Assembly: GCF_000177635.2 (NCBI RefSeq) | Contig: NC_014836.1 | Coordinates: forward strand, 1,686,001-1,750,000 | Length of the DNA: 64,000 nt | Direction of reading: 5' to 3' | DNA from: Desulfurispirillum indicum S5 | GTDB taxonomy: Bacteria > Chrysiogenota > Chrysiogenetes > Chrysiogenales > Chrysiogenaceae | Part shown: one piece after another, positions 25,124 to 34,322 of the stretch | Layout: every line of letters starts with the position of its first letter | Numbering within the stretch: the first letter of the stretch is position 1 | The notes under the pieces: model-generated | The model's database searches: none | The model's input: only the letters and a program-made list of their open reading frames with translations | What the model was told of the DNA's origin: nothing | Position numbers and translations under genes: made by a program

Positions 25124-27787
25124 TCAGATGTCCAGGGTCTGGGTCTTTTCCTCCAGGATGTAAAACTCCAGGGTATCGCCTTCCTCGATGGGATCGTTGT
25201 AGCCGTCGAGGCCTATGCCGCACTCGTAACCCTTGACCACTTCCTTGACATCGTCCTTGAAGCGTTTGAGGGAGGCCAGCTTGCCCTTGAAGAGCACGTT
25301 GCCGTTGCGGATCAGGCGGGCAAAGCTGTTGCGCGTGGCTTTGCCTTCAGTCATCATGCAGCCGGCGATTTCGCCCTGTTTGGGAACGCGGAAGACCTGG
25401 CGAACGCTGGCCTGACCGATGACCAGTTCCTCAACCTGCTTATCGAGCAGGCCTTCCATGGCTTTTTTGATGTCTTCCACCACCTCGTAAATGATGTTGT
25501 AGAGGCGGACGTCAACGCCTTCACGCTGGGCCAGTTCGGCAGCCTTCGGCTCGGCGCGGACACTGAAGCCAATAATGATGGCGTTGGAGGCGCTGGCCAG
25601 GTTCACGTCGGTCTCGGTAATACCACCGGCACCCTTGTGGATAATGCGCAGCTTGACCTGATCGCTGGGGAATTTCTCCAGGGACGTGGCGATTGCCTCA
25701 GCGGAGCCGTGTACATCGGCCTTGATGATGATACCCAGTTCCTTGATGGTTCCACTTTGCATGTGGCTGAACAGGTCGTCCAGGGTCATTTTCCCCTTGC
25801 TGGTCAGCTCGGTGTTTTTTACTTTTTCTTCGCGACTGGTGCATATCTGGCGGGCGGTTTTTTCATCTGCCACAACGGCAGCCAGATCGCCGGCTTCGGG
25901 GACGCCGTTGATGCCAAGCACCTCGACAGGAGTAGAGGGGCCCGCTTCGTTGATAGGTTTGCCGCGGTCATCGAACATGGCGCGCACACGGCCATAGCAG
26001 GTGCCGGCGATGACAATATCCCCTTTGCGCAGGGTACCGTTCTGGACGAGTATAGTGGAAACGGCGCCGCGCTGTTTGTCCAGCTTGGACTCCACCACGG
26101 TTCCACGCGCTTCCCGTTCGGGGTTGGCTTTCAGATCGAGGATCTCCGCCTGCAGCATGATCATTTCCATCAGGTTATCAATGCCGATGCGCTCTTTTGC
26201 GGAGATGTTACAGTAGATGGTCGTGCCGCCCCACTCTTCGGGGAGCAGGTCGCGCTCAGCCAGCTCCTGCATGACGCGCTGGGGGTTGGCGTCGGGCTTG
26301 TCTATCTTGTTGACCGCAACGATGATCGGTACGCCGGCGGCCTTGGCGTGGTTGATGGCTTCGATGGTCTGGGGCATGACGCCGTCATCAGCGGCGACGA
26401 CGAGGATAACGATATCCGTTACCTTGGCTCCACGGGCCCGCATCTGGGTAAAGGCTTCGTGTCCTGGGGTATCCAGGAAGGCGATTTTTTTACCGCTGCC
26501 AAGGTCCACGTTATAGGCACCGATATGCTGGGTGATGCCGCCTGCTTCGCCGGTTACTACGGCACTGGAACGGATGCTGTCCAGCAGACTTGTTTTCCCG
26601 TGGTCAACGTGACCCATGATGGTCACAATGGGGGAGCGTGACTGCAGGTTTTCCTGGATGTCGTCCTCGGTGCTCAGCAGGTGCTCGTGGTCGAGCTTGC
26701 GAATTTCAACCATGGCGCCGTATTCATCGGCCAGTAACTCGGCGGTTTCGGCATCGATGACCTGATTTATGTTCGCCATGACGCCAAGTTTTATGAGTTT
26801 GGCGACAATTTCTGTGGCTTTTTTTGATACGGCTTTGGCGAAGTCAGCAACGCTGATGGCTTCGTGAACGATAATTTTCAACTGCTTTTTCGACTCGACA
26901 GTTGATACCTGCTGTTGCGAGCCTTTGTCCTTGCGCTTTTTCTTTTTGCCGCCACGCTTGCGTCCCAGGGCGATTTCATCGGCATCCCAGCTGTCCATTT
27001 TGCGGATTTTATTGGGGTCGATTTCGACGGTCTCGGCTTTCTTTATGGGTTTTTTTACCGGTACATCGTCTGCCTTGACGCGCTCTTTGGCTTTGTCGCG
27101 CTCTTTTTCCTTCACCTTGTCCTTTTTGCGGGTTTCCTTGGGGTCGAGTTCCTCAAGGACCGTGCGTCCATCGGCGGGTGCCGGTTTGCGGACAGGACGT
27201 GGGCCGAATGCGGGCTTGCTGTCCTTGTCGAAGGCGTCCTTGCCGCCCGTGAAGGAACGATCGGGGGCCTTGCGGGGAGGTCCAGCCGGCTTGGCAGGCG
27301 CCGCAGCTGGTGGCGTGGCATTGGCCTTGGAATACATTGGCGAGCGCTCAGCCCGTGATGGAGATTCCGGACGGGAAGGGCGCTCGGCCTGACGTTCTGT
27401 TGAAGGTGTACTTGAGCGCTGCTCCTGGAAGCGGATCGCGCCCTTTTTATTGTCGCGGGAGAAACTGAACTGGCGAGGTTTCGCCGCGCTTTCTTTATTG
27501 TACAGCGGTTCGGCAGGAGTCGAAGCTCCACTGCCTTTTGATGAGCTGCTCTTTGCTTCGGAAGGTTTTTGGGAATCTGCTGGTGAAGTGTCAGCTGCAG
27601 ATGCTTTGGGCTGTGGCGTCGGCGCTTCACTGTCTTGCTGGTGCTGACGCATCTTTGAAACCATTTCCGGTTCAACGCTCTGCAAGGGGCTTGTAACCCG
27701 GTATCCCATGTTCTCCAGTTCCGACATGGTTTCTTTGGTGTTCATACCCAGTTCTTTTGCCAGTTCGTGAACTCTCAGTTTTGCCAT
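25124..27787 (-). CDS. infB: Translation initiation factor IF-2
   Basis: This 887-aa GTPase brings fMet-tRNA to the 30S subunit and promotes subunit joining. An N-terminal IF2_N subdomain ([19 protein letters not shown]) is followed by a long charged, Pro/Ala/Lys-rich linker to about residue 290 and a second IF2_N domain. The G domain near residue 395 shows [17 protein letters not shown] and NKID, followed by the beta-barrel and C-terminal domains. It is the last gene of rimP-nusA-ylxR-infB and ends at a terminator. Confidence 0.97.
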   Translation of the reverse strand: MAKLRVHELAKELGMNTKETMSELENMGYRVTSPLQSVEPEMVSKMRQHQQDSEAPTPQPKASAADTSPADSQKPSEAKSSSSKGSGASTPAEPLYNKESAAKPRQFSFSRDNKKGAIRFQEQRSSTPSTERQAERPSRPESPSRAERSPMYSKANATPPAAAPAKPAGPPRKAPDRSFTGGKDAFDKDSKPAFGPRPVRKPAPADGRTVLEELDPKETRKKDKVKEKERDKAKERVKADDVPVKKPIKKAETVEIDPNKIRKMDSWDADEIALGRKRGGKKKKRKDKGSQQQVSTVESKKQLKIIVHEAISVADFAKAVSKKATEIVAKLIKLGVMANINQVIDAETAELLADEYGAMVEIRKLDHEHLLSTEDDIQENLQSRSPIVTIMGHVDHGKTSLLDSIRSSAVVTGEAGGITQHIGAYNVDLGSGKKIAFLDTPGHEAFTQMRARGAKVTDIVILVVAADDGVMPQTIEAINHAKAAGVPIIVAVNKIDKPDANPQRVMQELAERDLLPEEWGGTTIYCNISAKERIGIDNLMEMIMLQAEILDLKANPEREARGTVVESKLDKQRGAVSTILVQNGTLRKGDIVIAGTCYGRVRAMFDDRGKPINEAGPSTPVEVLGINGVPEAGDLAAVVADEKTARQICTSREEKVKNTELTSKGKMTLDDLFSHMQSGTIKELGIIIKADVHGSAEAIATSLEKFPSDQVKLRIIHKGAGGITETDVNLASASNAIIIGFSVRAEPKAAELAQREGVDVRLYNIIYEVVEDIKKAMEGLLDKQVEELVIGQASVRQVFRVPKQGEIAGCMMTEGKATRNSFARLIRNGNVLFKGKLASLKRFKDDVKEVVKGYECGIGLDGYNDPIEEGDTLEFYILEEKTQTLDI

Positions 27788-28375
27788 CTACATCCCTTCC
27801 TTCTTCATGGTTCTATATCTTTCAAAATTGTGAATAAACGTTGACGCCAGCCCGGTATCAGTAATGACCAGGCAACTGCGCTGTGCCGTTGCGAACAGGG
27901 AGCCCATCTCCTCCTGGCTGAGCAGGAAGACACAGGGGATCTGCAGTCGTGCAGCATCTGCGCTCAGTTCGTTGCGGCGATCCAAACTTATATCATCTGC
28001 GAGGACGAGTACCTTGGCAAGTCCTTTTTTCATTCCCTGCTGCACCTGGGTGTAGCCGGAAAGAACCTTGCGGGCTTTTACTCCGATCTTCAGGCTGTTC
28101 AGTGCCTGGTTGCGCAGAAGTATCTGCAGTTCGGTCAACTTCTCTTGTACACTGAAAGGGCTCAGCTCTTCAACCCGCAGGGCATGCATAAGCTTCTTCT
28201 TTTCCAGACCTTTGCTGACGCACCTGGTCTGTGGACACACATGGGCTCCCCGTCCGGGAAGCTTTTGTTTCAGATCCCAGATGATGGTGTTGTCAGGGGT
28301 TGCCACAATCCGCAGGAACTCCCTGGGGCTCCCTTTGGCGCGGCAGGCTATGCACATGCGTTCGGGTTGCGGCAA
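27788..28375 (-). CDS. ylxR: YlxR (DUF448) fused to an L7Ae-like RNA-binding domain
   Basis: This is a 195-aa two-domain protein. Residues 1-75 are the YlxR domain (PERMCIACRAKGSPREFLRI, PGRGAHVCP). The rest is an L7Ae/YlxQ-like domain (GVKARKVLSGYTQVQQGMKKG, KVLVLADDISLDRR). YlxR proteins are nucleic-acid binding and linked to RNase P or transcription in some bacteria. The TTG at 28375 is preferred: it lies just after the nusA stop and behind AGGAGGAGAG. An ATG at 28357 is the alternative. The start is inside a conserved translation and transcription operon. Confidence 0.82.
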   Translation of the reverse strand: MPQPERMCIACRAKGSPREFLRIVATPDNTIIWDLKQKLPGRGAHVCPQTRCVSKGLEKKKLMHALRVEELSPFSVQEKLTELQILLRNQALNSLKIGVKARKVLSGYTQVQQGMKKGLAKVLVLADDISLDRRNELSADAARLQIPCVFLLSQEEMGSLFATAQRSCLVITDTGLASTFIHNFERYRTMKKEGM

Positions 28376-28376
28376 C

Positions 28377-29525
28377 TCAGCTCTCCTCCTGCTCTTCAGC
28401 CAGGCTGCTGTTCGCAACAGGTTGAATCTGAACCGACTGTGTGGGGTCGGAAGATCGGCGTGCCTGTGGTGTCTCACCGCGCAGATATGCTTCGTACTCC
28501 TCTTCGGAGTAAATGTCTATCTTCCAGTTGGTGAGTTTGGCAGCCAGGCGGGCGTTCTGACCCTTGCGACCTATGGCCAGGGAGAGCTGACGCTCCGGGA
28601 CAACGACCACAGCCACACCTTCTTCATCATAAATATCCATTTTGACGACTTCAGCCGGATTCAGGGCATTGCAGATAAACAGGGCGGGCTCGTCGCTCCA
28701 CTCGATGATGTCGATCTTTTCGCCACCGATCTCTTCCACTACCGCACTGACACGACTGCCTTTGACGCCAACACAGGCGCCGACAGGGTCCATGCCCGAC
28801 TTCAGGGCTTTGACGGCAATCTTGCTGCGGGAGCCTCCCTCCCTGGCAACGGCTTTGATGACGACGTTACTGGAGGAGATTTCGGGCACTTCCTCGCGGA
28901 AAAGCTGGAGCAGGAACTGTTCGCTGGTGCGGCTCAGGAGAATCTGCACGTCGCCGCGACGGCTCAACTGTACGTCGCGGATTACAGCCTTGACGACGTC
29001 TCCCTGTTTGTAGGTATCGGTGGGGAGGATGTCTGACTGCAGCAGAACACCATCGCACTCGCCCATGCTCAGGACGACGCGCCTTGCTTCCACGCGTTCA
29101 ACAGGCGCCAGGATGAGTTCGCCAATGCGCTCGCGGTATTCGTCCATCAGGGACGCTTTTTCAACATCGCGTACCCGCTGCATGATAATCTGTTTGGCGG
29201 TCTGGGCGGTGATTCGCGCGATGGTCTGGATGTCAATGGGGACGTGGATTCGCTGTCCCACCTTGGCGTCTTCCTGAATTTTGATTGCGTCGGTCAGGGA
29301 AATTTCCAGGCTTTTATCGCGAACCTTTTCCACAACTTCCTTTTCAAAAGAGACGTCAAAGACTCCCGTCTCGTCGTCTATGCGGAAGAATATTTCGCAT
29401 TCCTGGCTGTATTTGCGCTTGAGTGCGGCAACCACAGCAGTTTCAATGGCTTCAAGCAGGGTAGTTTTATCGAGGTTCTTCTCGCGGCACAATTGCTCAA
29501 TTGAGCTGATGAATTCATTTTTCAT
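28377..29525 (-). CDS. nusA: Transcription termination/antitermination factor NusA
   Basis: This 382-aa protein has the short form of NusA: an RNA-polymerase-binding N-terminal domain (residues 1-125), an S1 domain (about 130-200) and two KH domains, including VGACVGVKGSRVSAVVEEIGGEK and ERQLSLAIGRKGQNARLAAKL. There are no C-terminal acidic repeats like those of gamma-proteobacteria. NusA modulates pausing and termination. The ATG has GGGAG upstream. A leader terminator before rimP suggests NusA may control its own operon, as described for the Bacillus subtilis nusA operon. Confidence 0.96.
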   Translation of the reverse strand: MKNEFISSIEQLCREKNLDKTTLLEAIETAVVAALKRKYSQECEIFFRIDDETGVFDVSFEKEVVEKVRDKSLEISLTDAIKIQEDAKVGQRIHVPIDIQTIARITAQTAKQIIMQRVRDVEKASLMDEYRERIGELILAPVERVEARRVVLSMGECDGVLLQSDILPTDTYKQGDVVKAVIRDVQLSRRGDVQILLSRTSEQFLLQLFREEVPEISSSNVVIKAVAREGGSRSKIAVKALKSGMDPVGACVGVKGSRVSAVVEEIGGEKIDIIEWSDEPALFICNALNPAEVVKMDIYDEEGVAVVVVPERQLSLAIGRKGQNARLAAKLTNWKIDIYSEEEYEAYLRGETPQARRSSDPTQSVQIQPVANSSLAEEQEES

Positions 29526-29531
29526 AGGTTG

Positions 29532-29999
29532 TTACTCCCATTCGTATTCCAGATTGGCTTTTTCTATAATGGCAAGGGGTACCGGTATGAGAATACCCCG
29601 GTCTTTTTCCCGTATGGTCAGCTCGGTGTCGCTGATATCAGCAAGATAGCCAATGTGCAGTTTTGTATTCAGGAGGACTTCGCTGGTACGAATACGTGCC
29701 AGACGACCCAGGTATTTTTCGAAATCAGCACGGTGGCGCAGTTTGCGGTTTACGCCAGGGCTTGATACTTCCAGGGTATAGCGGAAGCCGATGATATCCT
29801 CCACGTCGAGAAGGGTGCCGAGCTCAATGCTGACCCGTTCGCATTCATCCAGGGATACCCCGCCCTCCTTGTCCAGGTAGACCCGCAGGATCCAACCGCT
29901 GGCGTTGATGAGCTCCACATCGAACAGCTCAAGTGCGAGTTCCTGTACAATGGGTTGCAGGAGTTCGCTGACGCCGCGAAGTATGCGCTCTTTATCCAT
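29532..29999 (-). CDS. rimP: Ribosome maturation factor RimP
   Basis: This 155-aa cytosolic protein is needed for 30S subunit maturation. It shows the RimP N-terminal domain (LQPIVQELALELFDVELI, LRVYLDKEGGVSLDECERVS), the family signature YTLEVSSPGVNRKLRHRADFEKYLG and a C-terminal SH3-like barrel. The ATG follows GAGGTG. It is the first gene of the rimP-nusA-ylxR-infB operon, six bases upstream of nusA. A promoter and a terminator-like hairpin lie in its leader. Confidence 0.95.
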   Translation of the reverse strand: MDKERILRGVSELLQPIVQELALELFDVELINASGWILRVYLDKEGGVSLDECERVSIELGTLLDVEDIIGFRYTLEVSSPGVNRKLRHRADFEKYLGRLARIRTSEVLLNTKLHIGYLADISDTELTIREKDRGILIPVPLAIIEKANLEYEWE

Positions 30000-30022
30000 C
30001 CTCTCACCTCAGATTTCACAAT

Positions 30023-30050
30023 AAAAAAAGTGGGCGATAAAAACCCACTT
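30023..30050 (-). terminator. Terminator hairpin in the rimP operon leader (possible attenuator)
   Basis: On the minus strand AAGTGGG and CCCACTT form a seven-pair stem with a nine-base loop, followed by five more T. It lies 23 bases upstream of the rimP ATG. It would end cpoB transcripts. A promoter at 30090-30118 reads through it, so it also lies in the leader of rimP-nusA. Confidence 0.85.
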
Positions 30051-30089
30051 GTTAAAGGTTTATCCTGTTTTCTCTCGCAAAACGCCCGT

Positions 30090-30118
30090 ACTATACCATG
30101 AGTGGTGCATGCGCGCAA
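30090..30118 (-). promoter_or_regulatory. sigma70-type promoter of the rimP-nusA-ylxR-infB operon
   Basis: On the minus strand the -35 box TTGCGC (30113-30118) and the -10 box TATAGT (30090-30095) are 17 bases apart. The start site would be near 30083, giving an 83-base leader that contains the hairpin at 30023-30050. The promoter begins right after the cpoB stop. Confidence 0.6.
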
Positions 30119-30124
30119 GTGGAA

Positions 30125-31084
30125 TTATTCCAGGGCTCTGCGGGCATAGTTAGCGGCGTCGGAGTCGGGGAATTCACTCAGTACCCGCTGGTAGAAGAGT
30201 TTTGCCGTGCCCGTGTCGCCGAGAGCGCGAAAGGCGTGGCCTTGCTTAAGGATGGCGAAGGCGGTACTCCAGTGTCGGGGATATTTTTTCGCCTGCTCTT
30301 CAAAGATCAGTATGGCATTGCGCTCGTCACCAAGGCGCTGCACCGCACTGCCGTACCAGTACATAATACCTGCCCGTTCATTGTCGGACTCTGCTCCGGC
30401 CAGGATCTGAGGATACTGGTCACGGACCTGGGTGTACTTCTCTTCGCGGAAGAGCCGGCGGATGTAGTCGTAATTATTTTCGCCAGCCTGTTTGTCCAGG
30501 GTCGCGGTGGCGCGGGTTGCTGGCTGCTTGCTGCTTTCCGTGAGGGTTTCTGCCAGGGTTGCGGCGGTGGCTGAGCTTTCAGCCTTGACTTCGCCAAGGG
30601 TTCGCTCGAGGGCGCTGATTTCCCGGGCTATACTCTGCAGTTGTTGCTGGATGCGGGTGAGTTCTTCCTGGTTTTTCTTTTCGTTGGCCGCAACGGTGCC
30701 GCTGATGGTTTCCAGGGAGCTCTGGGTTCGCTGCTGGTTGCTTTCGAGTTGCTCCTGCAGTGAGCGCTGGCCGGTGTCATGTCGTCGCGATGAAGTTTCC
30801 AGCTGGTTGCGCAGGGTGGCTATCTCCCGCTCCACTTCCTCGAGGCGAAAGGAGACATCCATCTGCGAGCGCTGAATGGTCGGGCGCAGGCGCTCCTGGT
30901 CGGTGGCCAGTTCGCTGACCCGTGTCGAGGCTGCGGTAACGCCGGATTCCACACGGTTCAGCTCTTCGTTCAGATAGTGAATCTGTACCTGCAGAGCTTC
31001 AAGGTCAGCCTGCTTGGCGCATCCGGTGAGCAGGATGAGCGAAAAGACCGCGATCCAGGTATGGCGATGTGTCCACAGTTTCAT
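30125..31084 (-). CDS. cpoB: Tol-Pal system protein CpoB (YbgF), putative lipoprotein
   Basis: This is a 319-aa envelope protein that in E. coli coordinates peptidoglycan synthesis with Tol-Pal constriction. The signal peptide ends in a lipobox-like LLTGC near residue 22, unlike the soluble E. coli protein, so it is probably lipid-anchored. Residues 30-200 are a long coiled coil (QVQIHYLNEELNRVESG and similar). TPR repeats follow, with YDYIRRLFREEKYTQVRDQY and KLFYQRVLSEFPDSDAANYA. The ATG at 31084 gives the best signal peptide. It is the last gene of the tol operon, separated from pal by a 14-bp hairpin. Confidence 0.85.
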   Translation of the reverse strand: MKLWTHRHTWIAVFSLILLTGCAKQADLEALQVQIHYLNEELNRVESGVTAASTRVSELATDQERLRPTIQRSQMDVSFRLEEVEREIATLRNQLETSSRRHDTGQRSLQEQLESNQQRTQSSLETISGTVAANEKKNQEELTRIQQQLQSIAREISALERTLGEVKAESSATAATLAETLTESSKQPATRATATLDKQAGENNYDYIRRLFREEKYTQVRDQYPQILAGAESDNERAGIMYWYGSAVQRLGDERNAILIFEEQAKKYPRHWSTAFAILKQGHAFRALGDTGTAKLFYQRVLSEFPDSDAANYARRALE

Positions 31085-31100
31085 TGTATCCATCCATAGC

Positions 31101-31131
31101 AAATTGCCTGCTCATGGTGAGCAGGCAATTT
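31101..31131. repeat. Perfect 14-bp hairpin between pal and cpoB
   Basis: AAATTGCCTGCTCA (31101-31114) and TGAGCAGGCAATTT (31118-31131) are exact inverted repeats around TGG. In the minus-strand transcript the hairpin sits between pal and cpoB, without a strong T-run. It may act as a partial terminator or an mRNA-stability element that lowers cpoB output. Confidence 0.75.
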
Positions 31132-31166
31132 GTCAGTTTGCTTTGGGCTGTTTCCTGGGCACGTGG

Positions 31167-31730
31167 TCAGCGTTTGTTGACAAACTCGCCACGGCGGTTT
31201 TTCTGCCAGGCCCACTCGTTGCTGCGTGGGTCGACGGGACGCTCTTTGCCATAGGAGATCGTTGTCAGACGGGAGGCGTCAATACCGCCAGTCACCAGGT
31301 AGTCCTTTACGGACTGGGCACGGCGATCGCCGAGGGCAAGGTTGTAGTCGCTGCTGCCGCGCTCATCACAGTGGCCCTCAATGACGATGCGTGCATTGGG
31401 GTTATTCTTCAGGTACGCGATATTGTTGTCCAGCACTTTGCGTGCATCAGGGCGAATGCTGGAGCGATCAAAGTCGAAATGTACGGTGTAGAGTTCGGTT
31501 CCGTCGAGGTAGATCTTCCCGAGCACGGGGCTGGTGAAGGCATACTGTTCGCGGTCTTCGATCTGCATTTCAGGGGCTGTTGTGGTTTCCGTCGGCGTGG
31601 TCGTTTCACTGACCGTGGGTTCACTTACAGCAGCGTCATCTTCAATCACTACCTGCTGTGGCGCACAACCCACAGCAACGAGAAAAATCATGCCCGCCAA
31701 CAGGGCAAATAGACCTTTAAACTTCGCCAT
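31167..31730 (-). CDS. pal: Peptidoglycan-associated lipoprotein Pal
   Basis: This is a 187-aa outer-membrane lipoprotein. The signal peptide ends at the lipobox VAVGC (Cys near residue 22). A Thr/Glu-rich linker at 25-60 precedes the OmpA-like peptidoglycan-binding domain, with VHFDFDRSSIRPDA, IEGHCDERGSSDYNLALGDR and RAQSVKDYLV. The ATG follows GAGGAGG. It sits between tolB and cpoB and links the Tol complex to the cell wall during division. Confidence 0.95.
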   Translation of the reverse strand: MAKFKGLFALLAGMIFLVAVGCAPQQVVIEDDAAVSEPTVSETTTPTETTTAPEMQIEDREQYAFTSPVLGKIYLDGTELYTVHFDFDRSSIRPDARKVLDNNIAYLKNNPNARIVIEGHCDERGSSDYNLALGDRRAQSVKDYLVTGGIDASRLTTISYGKERPVDPRSNEWAWQKNRRGEFVNKR

Positions 31731-31739
31731 TTTTCCTCC

Positions 31740-33098
31740 TCATTTTTCCTTCTCTGGAAATACCCAGTCGGGCATATTATTGTTTGCCGGCCCGTCTTTC
31801 AGGCGTTTCTGAAAGGTTCCCGTCCGGTCCATGACGTACAGCTTGAATTCTCCGGTCCGATTTGAAGTGAACAGGAGATAATTGCCGTCCCGTGACCAGC
31901 GGGGGGTTTCGTTATGCCCAGAGTTATACGTAAGACGCTGAGGATTATAGCCGTCCTTTTCGACAATGTAAATATTAAACTTATTCTCTTCCAGCGAGGT
32001 ATACGCGATGTAATTGCCGTCAGGACTCCAGACTGGCGAGACATTGTAACGTCCTTCATAGGTGACCCGTGTAATCTCATCGGTACGCAGGTTTATCATG
32101 TATACCTGCGGCGAGCCGGGTCGGTCGGAGACAAAGGCGATGAAATTGCCGTCGGGACTCCAGGCGGGTGAAACGTCAATGGACCAGTGGCGGGTCAGCT
32201 GGCGATACATGCGGCCATCGCTGTGCAGCAGGTAGATGTTGGAAATTCCGTTATGGGACGCGGTGACAGCAATGTACTTGCCGTCGGGGCTGGGGATGCC
32301 GCCGGTATTGGTGCCGCCGAAAGCGGCCAGCAGTGCTGTGCGTCCCGACTGCAGATCCCGCAGGAGTATTTCGGGTCGTTGGCGGATATAGGAGGTGAAT
32401 GCCACCTTGCTCATGGAGTGCCAGAAGGGATTGATGTTGATGCTGTCGTTGGTGGTAACGGGCTGCAGATTGCTGCCGTCAAAATCCATGGCGTAGATAT
32501 TTTTACTGACGGCATTTGCCGAGCTGGTTCGGTCAGAGACAAAGGCGATGCGCGCTTCAAAGAAGCCTTGGACGCCGCTGACTTCGTAGAGAATGTGGTC
32601 GGCGAGGCGGTGGGCCAGCGTGACATACCGATCAAAGGCGATCTCAAAGCTCTGTTTGGACTTCTTGCGCTTCATGGCCATGTCATAGACTGCCACTTCC
32701 GCGCGCAGGTGGGTTCCCGTGGAGAACAGGCTTACGCTTGCCATGAATTCGGCACCGATAAAGAGCCAGTCTTCATAATTGACATCGGGTCTGCCGGGTT
32801 CGGCCAGGTACGCTTCACGGGGCAGCACTTTGATGATCCCCGCATAGCTGAGATCCTCCAGGATGAGGGCGCGCATGTTTTCGCGGAACTCGGCGGAGAG
32901 GCTGTTGTCCGAGGTGAATGTGGGGATGGCTATGGGGATACTGGTGATGCCGGTGGGTCGTACTTCAATGGCAAAGGCTTCGCTCTCTGCAACGTCAGCT
33001 GTGGCGACACCAGTCAGGATGAGTGCGGTGGCCAGGGCGCAAAGGATACGGTTGATGTGGCCCATGGCGGAGCAGAAAGATGGACGGGGGTCAGTCAT
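31740..33098 (-). CDS. tolB: Tol-Pal system beta-propeller protein TolB
   Basis: This is a 452-aa periplasmic protein with a signal peptide (hydrophobic core ILCALATALILTGVATA), an N-terminal alpha/beta domain to about residue 180 and a six-bladed propeller. The propeller has repeated PD40 motifs such as SPAWSPDGNFIAFVSDR and SPVWSPDGNYIAYTS. It shuttles between Pal and the TolQRA complex. The ATG at 33098 is supported by GAGGAAA upstream and by its overlap with the tolA stop (ATGACTGA). A later ATG at 33065 is the alternative. Confidence 0.93.
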   Translation of the reverse strand: MTDPRPSFCSAMGHINRILCALATALILTGVATADVAESEAFAIEVRPTGITSIPIAIPTFTSDNSLSAEFRENMRALILEDLSYAGIIKVLPREAYLAEPGRPDVNYEDWLFIGAEFMASVSLFSTGTHLRAEVAVYDMAMKRKKSKQSFEIAFDRYVTLAHRLADHILYEVSGVQGFFEARIAFVSDRTSSANAVSKNIYAMDFDGSNLQPVTTNDSININPFWHSMSKVAFTSYIRQRPEILLRDLQSGRTALLAAFGGTNTGGIPSPDGKYIAVTASHNGISNIYLLHSDGRMYRQLTRHWSIDVSPAWSPDGNFIAFVSDRPGSPQVYMINLRTDEITRVTYEGRYNVSPVWSPDGNYIAYTSLEENKFNIYIVEKDGYNPQRLTYNSGHNETPRWSRDGNYLLFTSNRTGEFKLYVMDRTGTFQKRLKDGPANNNMPDWVFPEKEK

Positions 33099-33915
33099 GA
33101 ATGTTTCCTCGAACGTCGATGGTGATGGTCTGGCGCGGGATGCTGGCGGGGAAGGGCATGTAGGGGTTGCCTCGCTGGACAGCCAGTATGAGCGCACGGT
33201 CTATGATCTGGGAACCGCTGGAGGTTCTGATGCTCACAGATTCGGGGATGATGTGGCCATCGCGGCTCAGGCTGAAGCGCACCACCGGGTCGCGGGTGGC
33301 TTCCACACTGAGGTCGATGCGGTTTTTGAAATGTTCCGTGATAATAGCGGTGATGGCCTCCAAATAGCTGATGGCTTCGCGATCACCGCTCATATCCCAG
33401 ACAGTCTGCGCTTCAGTCTCTGCCCCCGAGTTTCCGGTAATGGTTGCCTGGGGAGGTGCGACTGGGACTTCCTGCCGGGTGGCAGGCGGTGTTTGCGGTG
33501 CCGGTGCGGTCTGGGCCTGCTGGCGAGCCAGGCGGTCAATGGCCTGCTGGGTCTGCTGCTGCAGTCGCTGGTTCTCCTGTTCCCGGCGCAGGCGATCGAC
33601 AGCTGCCTGGGTCTGTTGGCGCACGTCGGTAGCTGGAACGGGTGGCTGCACTCTGGGAGGGGCGGTGGACGCCTGTTTACTGGAGGTGGCGATCACCGGG
33701 GCTTCCTGGGGTGTCGCCTGGGTTGTGGTGGTGCGGTCAGCCACTTCAGGGATGAGATGAACGCGGATATTCGGCGTAACCGGCGGGCTTACGCTGCTGC
33801 TCAGGCTGAGCAGTGCATAGATGAGTATGAAGACGCCATGCAGTGCCACGGAAGCGGCAGTGGAGTTACGCAGGCAGAGCAGTGGGGTAATCCATTGAAG
33901 CATCAGTTTCAGCAA
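33091..33915 (-). CDS. tolA: TolA/TonB-like envelope-spanning protein
   Basis: This is a 274-aa inner-membrane-anchored protein. A membrane helix at about residues 20-42 is followed by a Pro/Gln/Arg-rich, partly coiled-coil periplasmic region (45-165). A TonB/TolA C-terminal domain then shows VVRFSLSRDGHIIPESVSI and RALILAVQRGNPYMPFP. Position between tolR and tolB makes TolA the likely role, although the C-terminal domain is TonB-like. The annotated start is TTG; an ATG at 33903 would shorten it by four residues, and neither has a strong ribosome binding site. Confidence 0.85.
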   Translation of the reverse strand: MLKLMLQWITPLLCLRNSTAASVALHGVFILIYALLSLSSSVSPPVTPNIRVHLIPEVADRTTTTQATPQEAPVIATSSKQASTAPPRVQPPVPATDVRQQTQAAVDRLRREQENQRLQQQTQQAIDRLARQQAQTAPAPQTPPATRQEVPVAPPQATITGNSGAETEAQTVWDMSGDREAISYLEAITAIITEHFKNRIDLSVEATRDPVVRFSLSRDGHIIPESVSIRTSSGSQIIDRALILAVQRGNPYMPFPASIPRQTITIDVRGNIHD

Positions 33916-33923
33916 CCAGTCTT

Positions 33924-34322
33924 TTATTGAGTTACCAGGCCGATATTAAAAAAACCTTCAGACTGAAGAATATCCATAACCGCCACGACGGCACCATAGT
34001 TGACTTTGCGATCACCCTCGATGATGACGTCGTACTCCTGTCCCAGCTGTTTGAGGCCCTGGAGACGAGCCGGGAGATCAGCCACGGTGATGGCGTTCTG
34101 ATTGATGAATACCTGGCCCTGTTCGTCAACGGTGATGATGATCTGCTGCTTGGCGTCATCAACCTTGAGCTCAGCCTGGGATTCGGGCAGGTCGACATTC
34201 ATGCCGTGCTGGAGCATGGGCGCGGTGATCATGAAGATAATCAGCAGAACCAGCACCACATCCACCAGCGGAATGACGTTGATGTCCGGCATGGCCGGGT
34301 AAAGATTGCGCTGAATCTTCAT
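33924..34322 (-). CDS. tolR: TolR/ExbD-family biopolymer transport protein
   Basis: This is a 132-aa inner-membrane protein with one N-terminal helix (PLVDVVLVLLIIFMITAPML, residues 17-36) holding the conserved Asp of the proton path. A periplasmic ExbD domain follows (LPARLQGLKQLGQEYDVIIEGDRKVNYGAVV). With TolQ it forms the proton channel that drives TolA. Its ATG overlaps the tolQ stop by four bases and follows GAGGAAG. Confidence 0.93.
   Translation of the reverse strand: MKIQRNLYPAMPDINVIPLVDVVLVLLIIFMITAPMLQHGMNVDLPESQAELKVDDAKQQIIITVDEQGQVFINQNAITVADLPARLQGLKQLGQEYDVIIEGDRKVNYGAVVAVMDILQSEGFFNIGLVTQ

Noticed and set aside
25067-26641. 524-codon open frame on the plus strand
   Set aside because: It is antisense to infB, crosses its terminator, and has mirror-frame composition.
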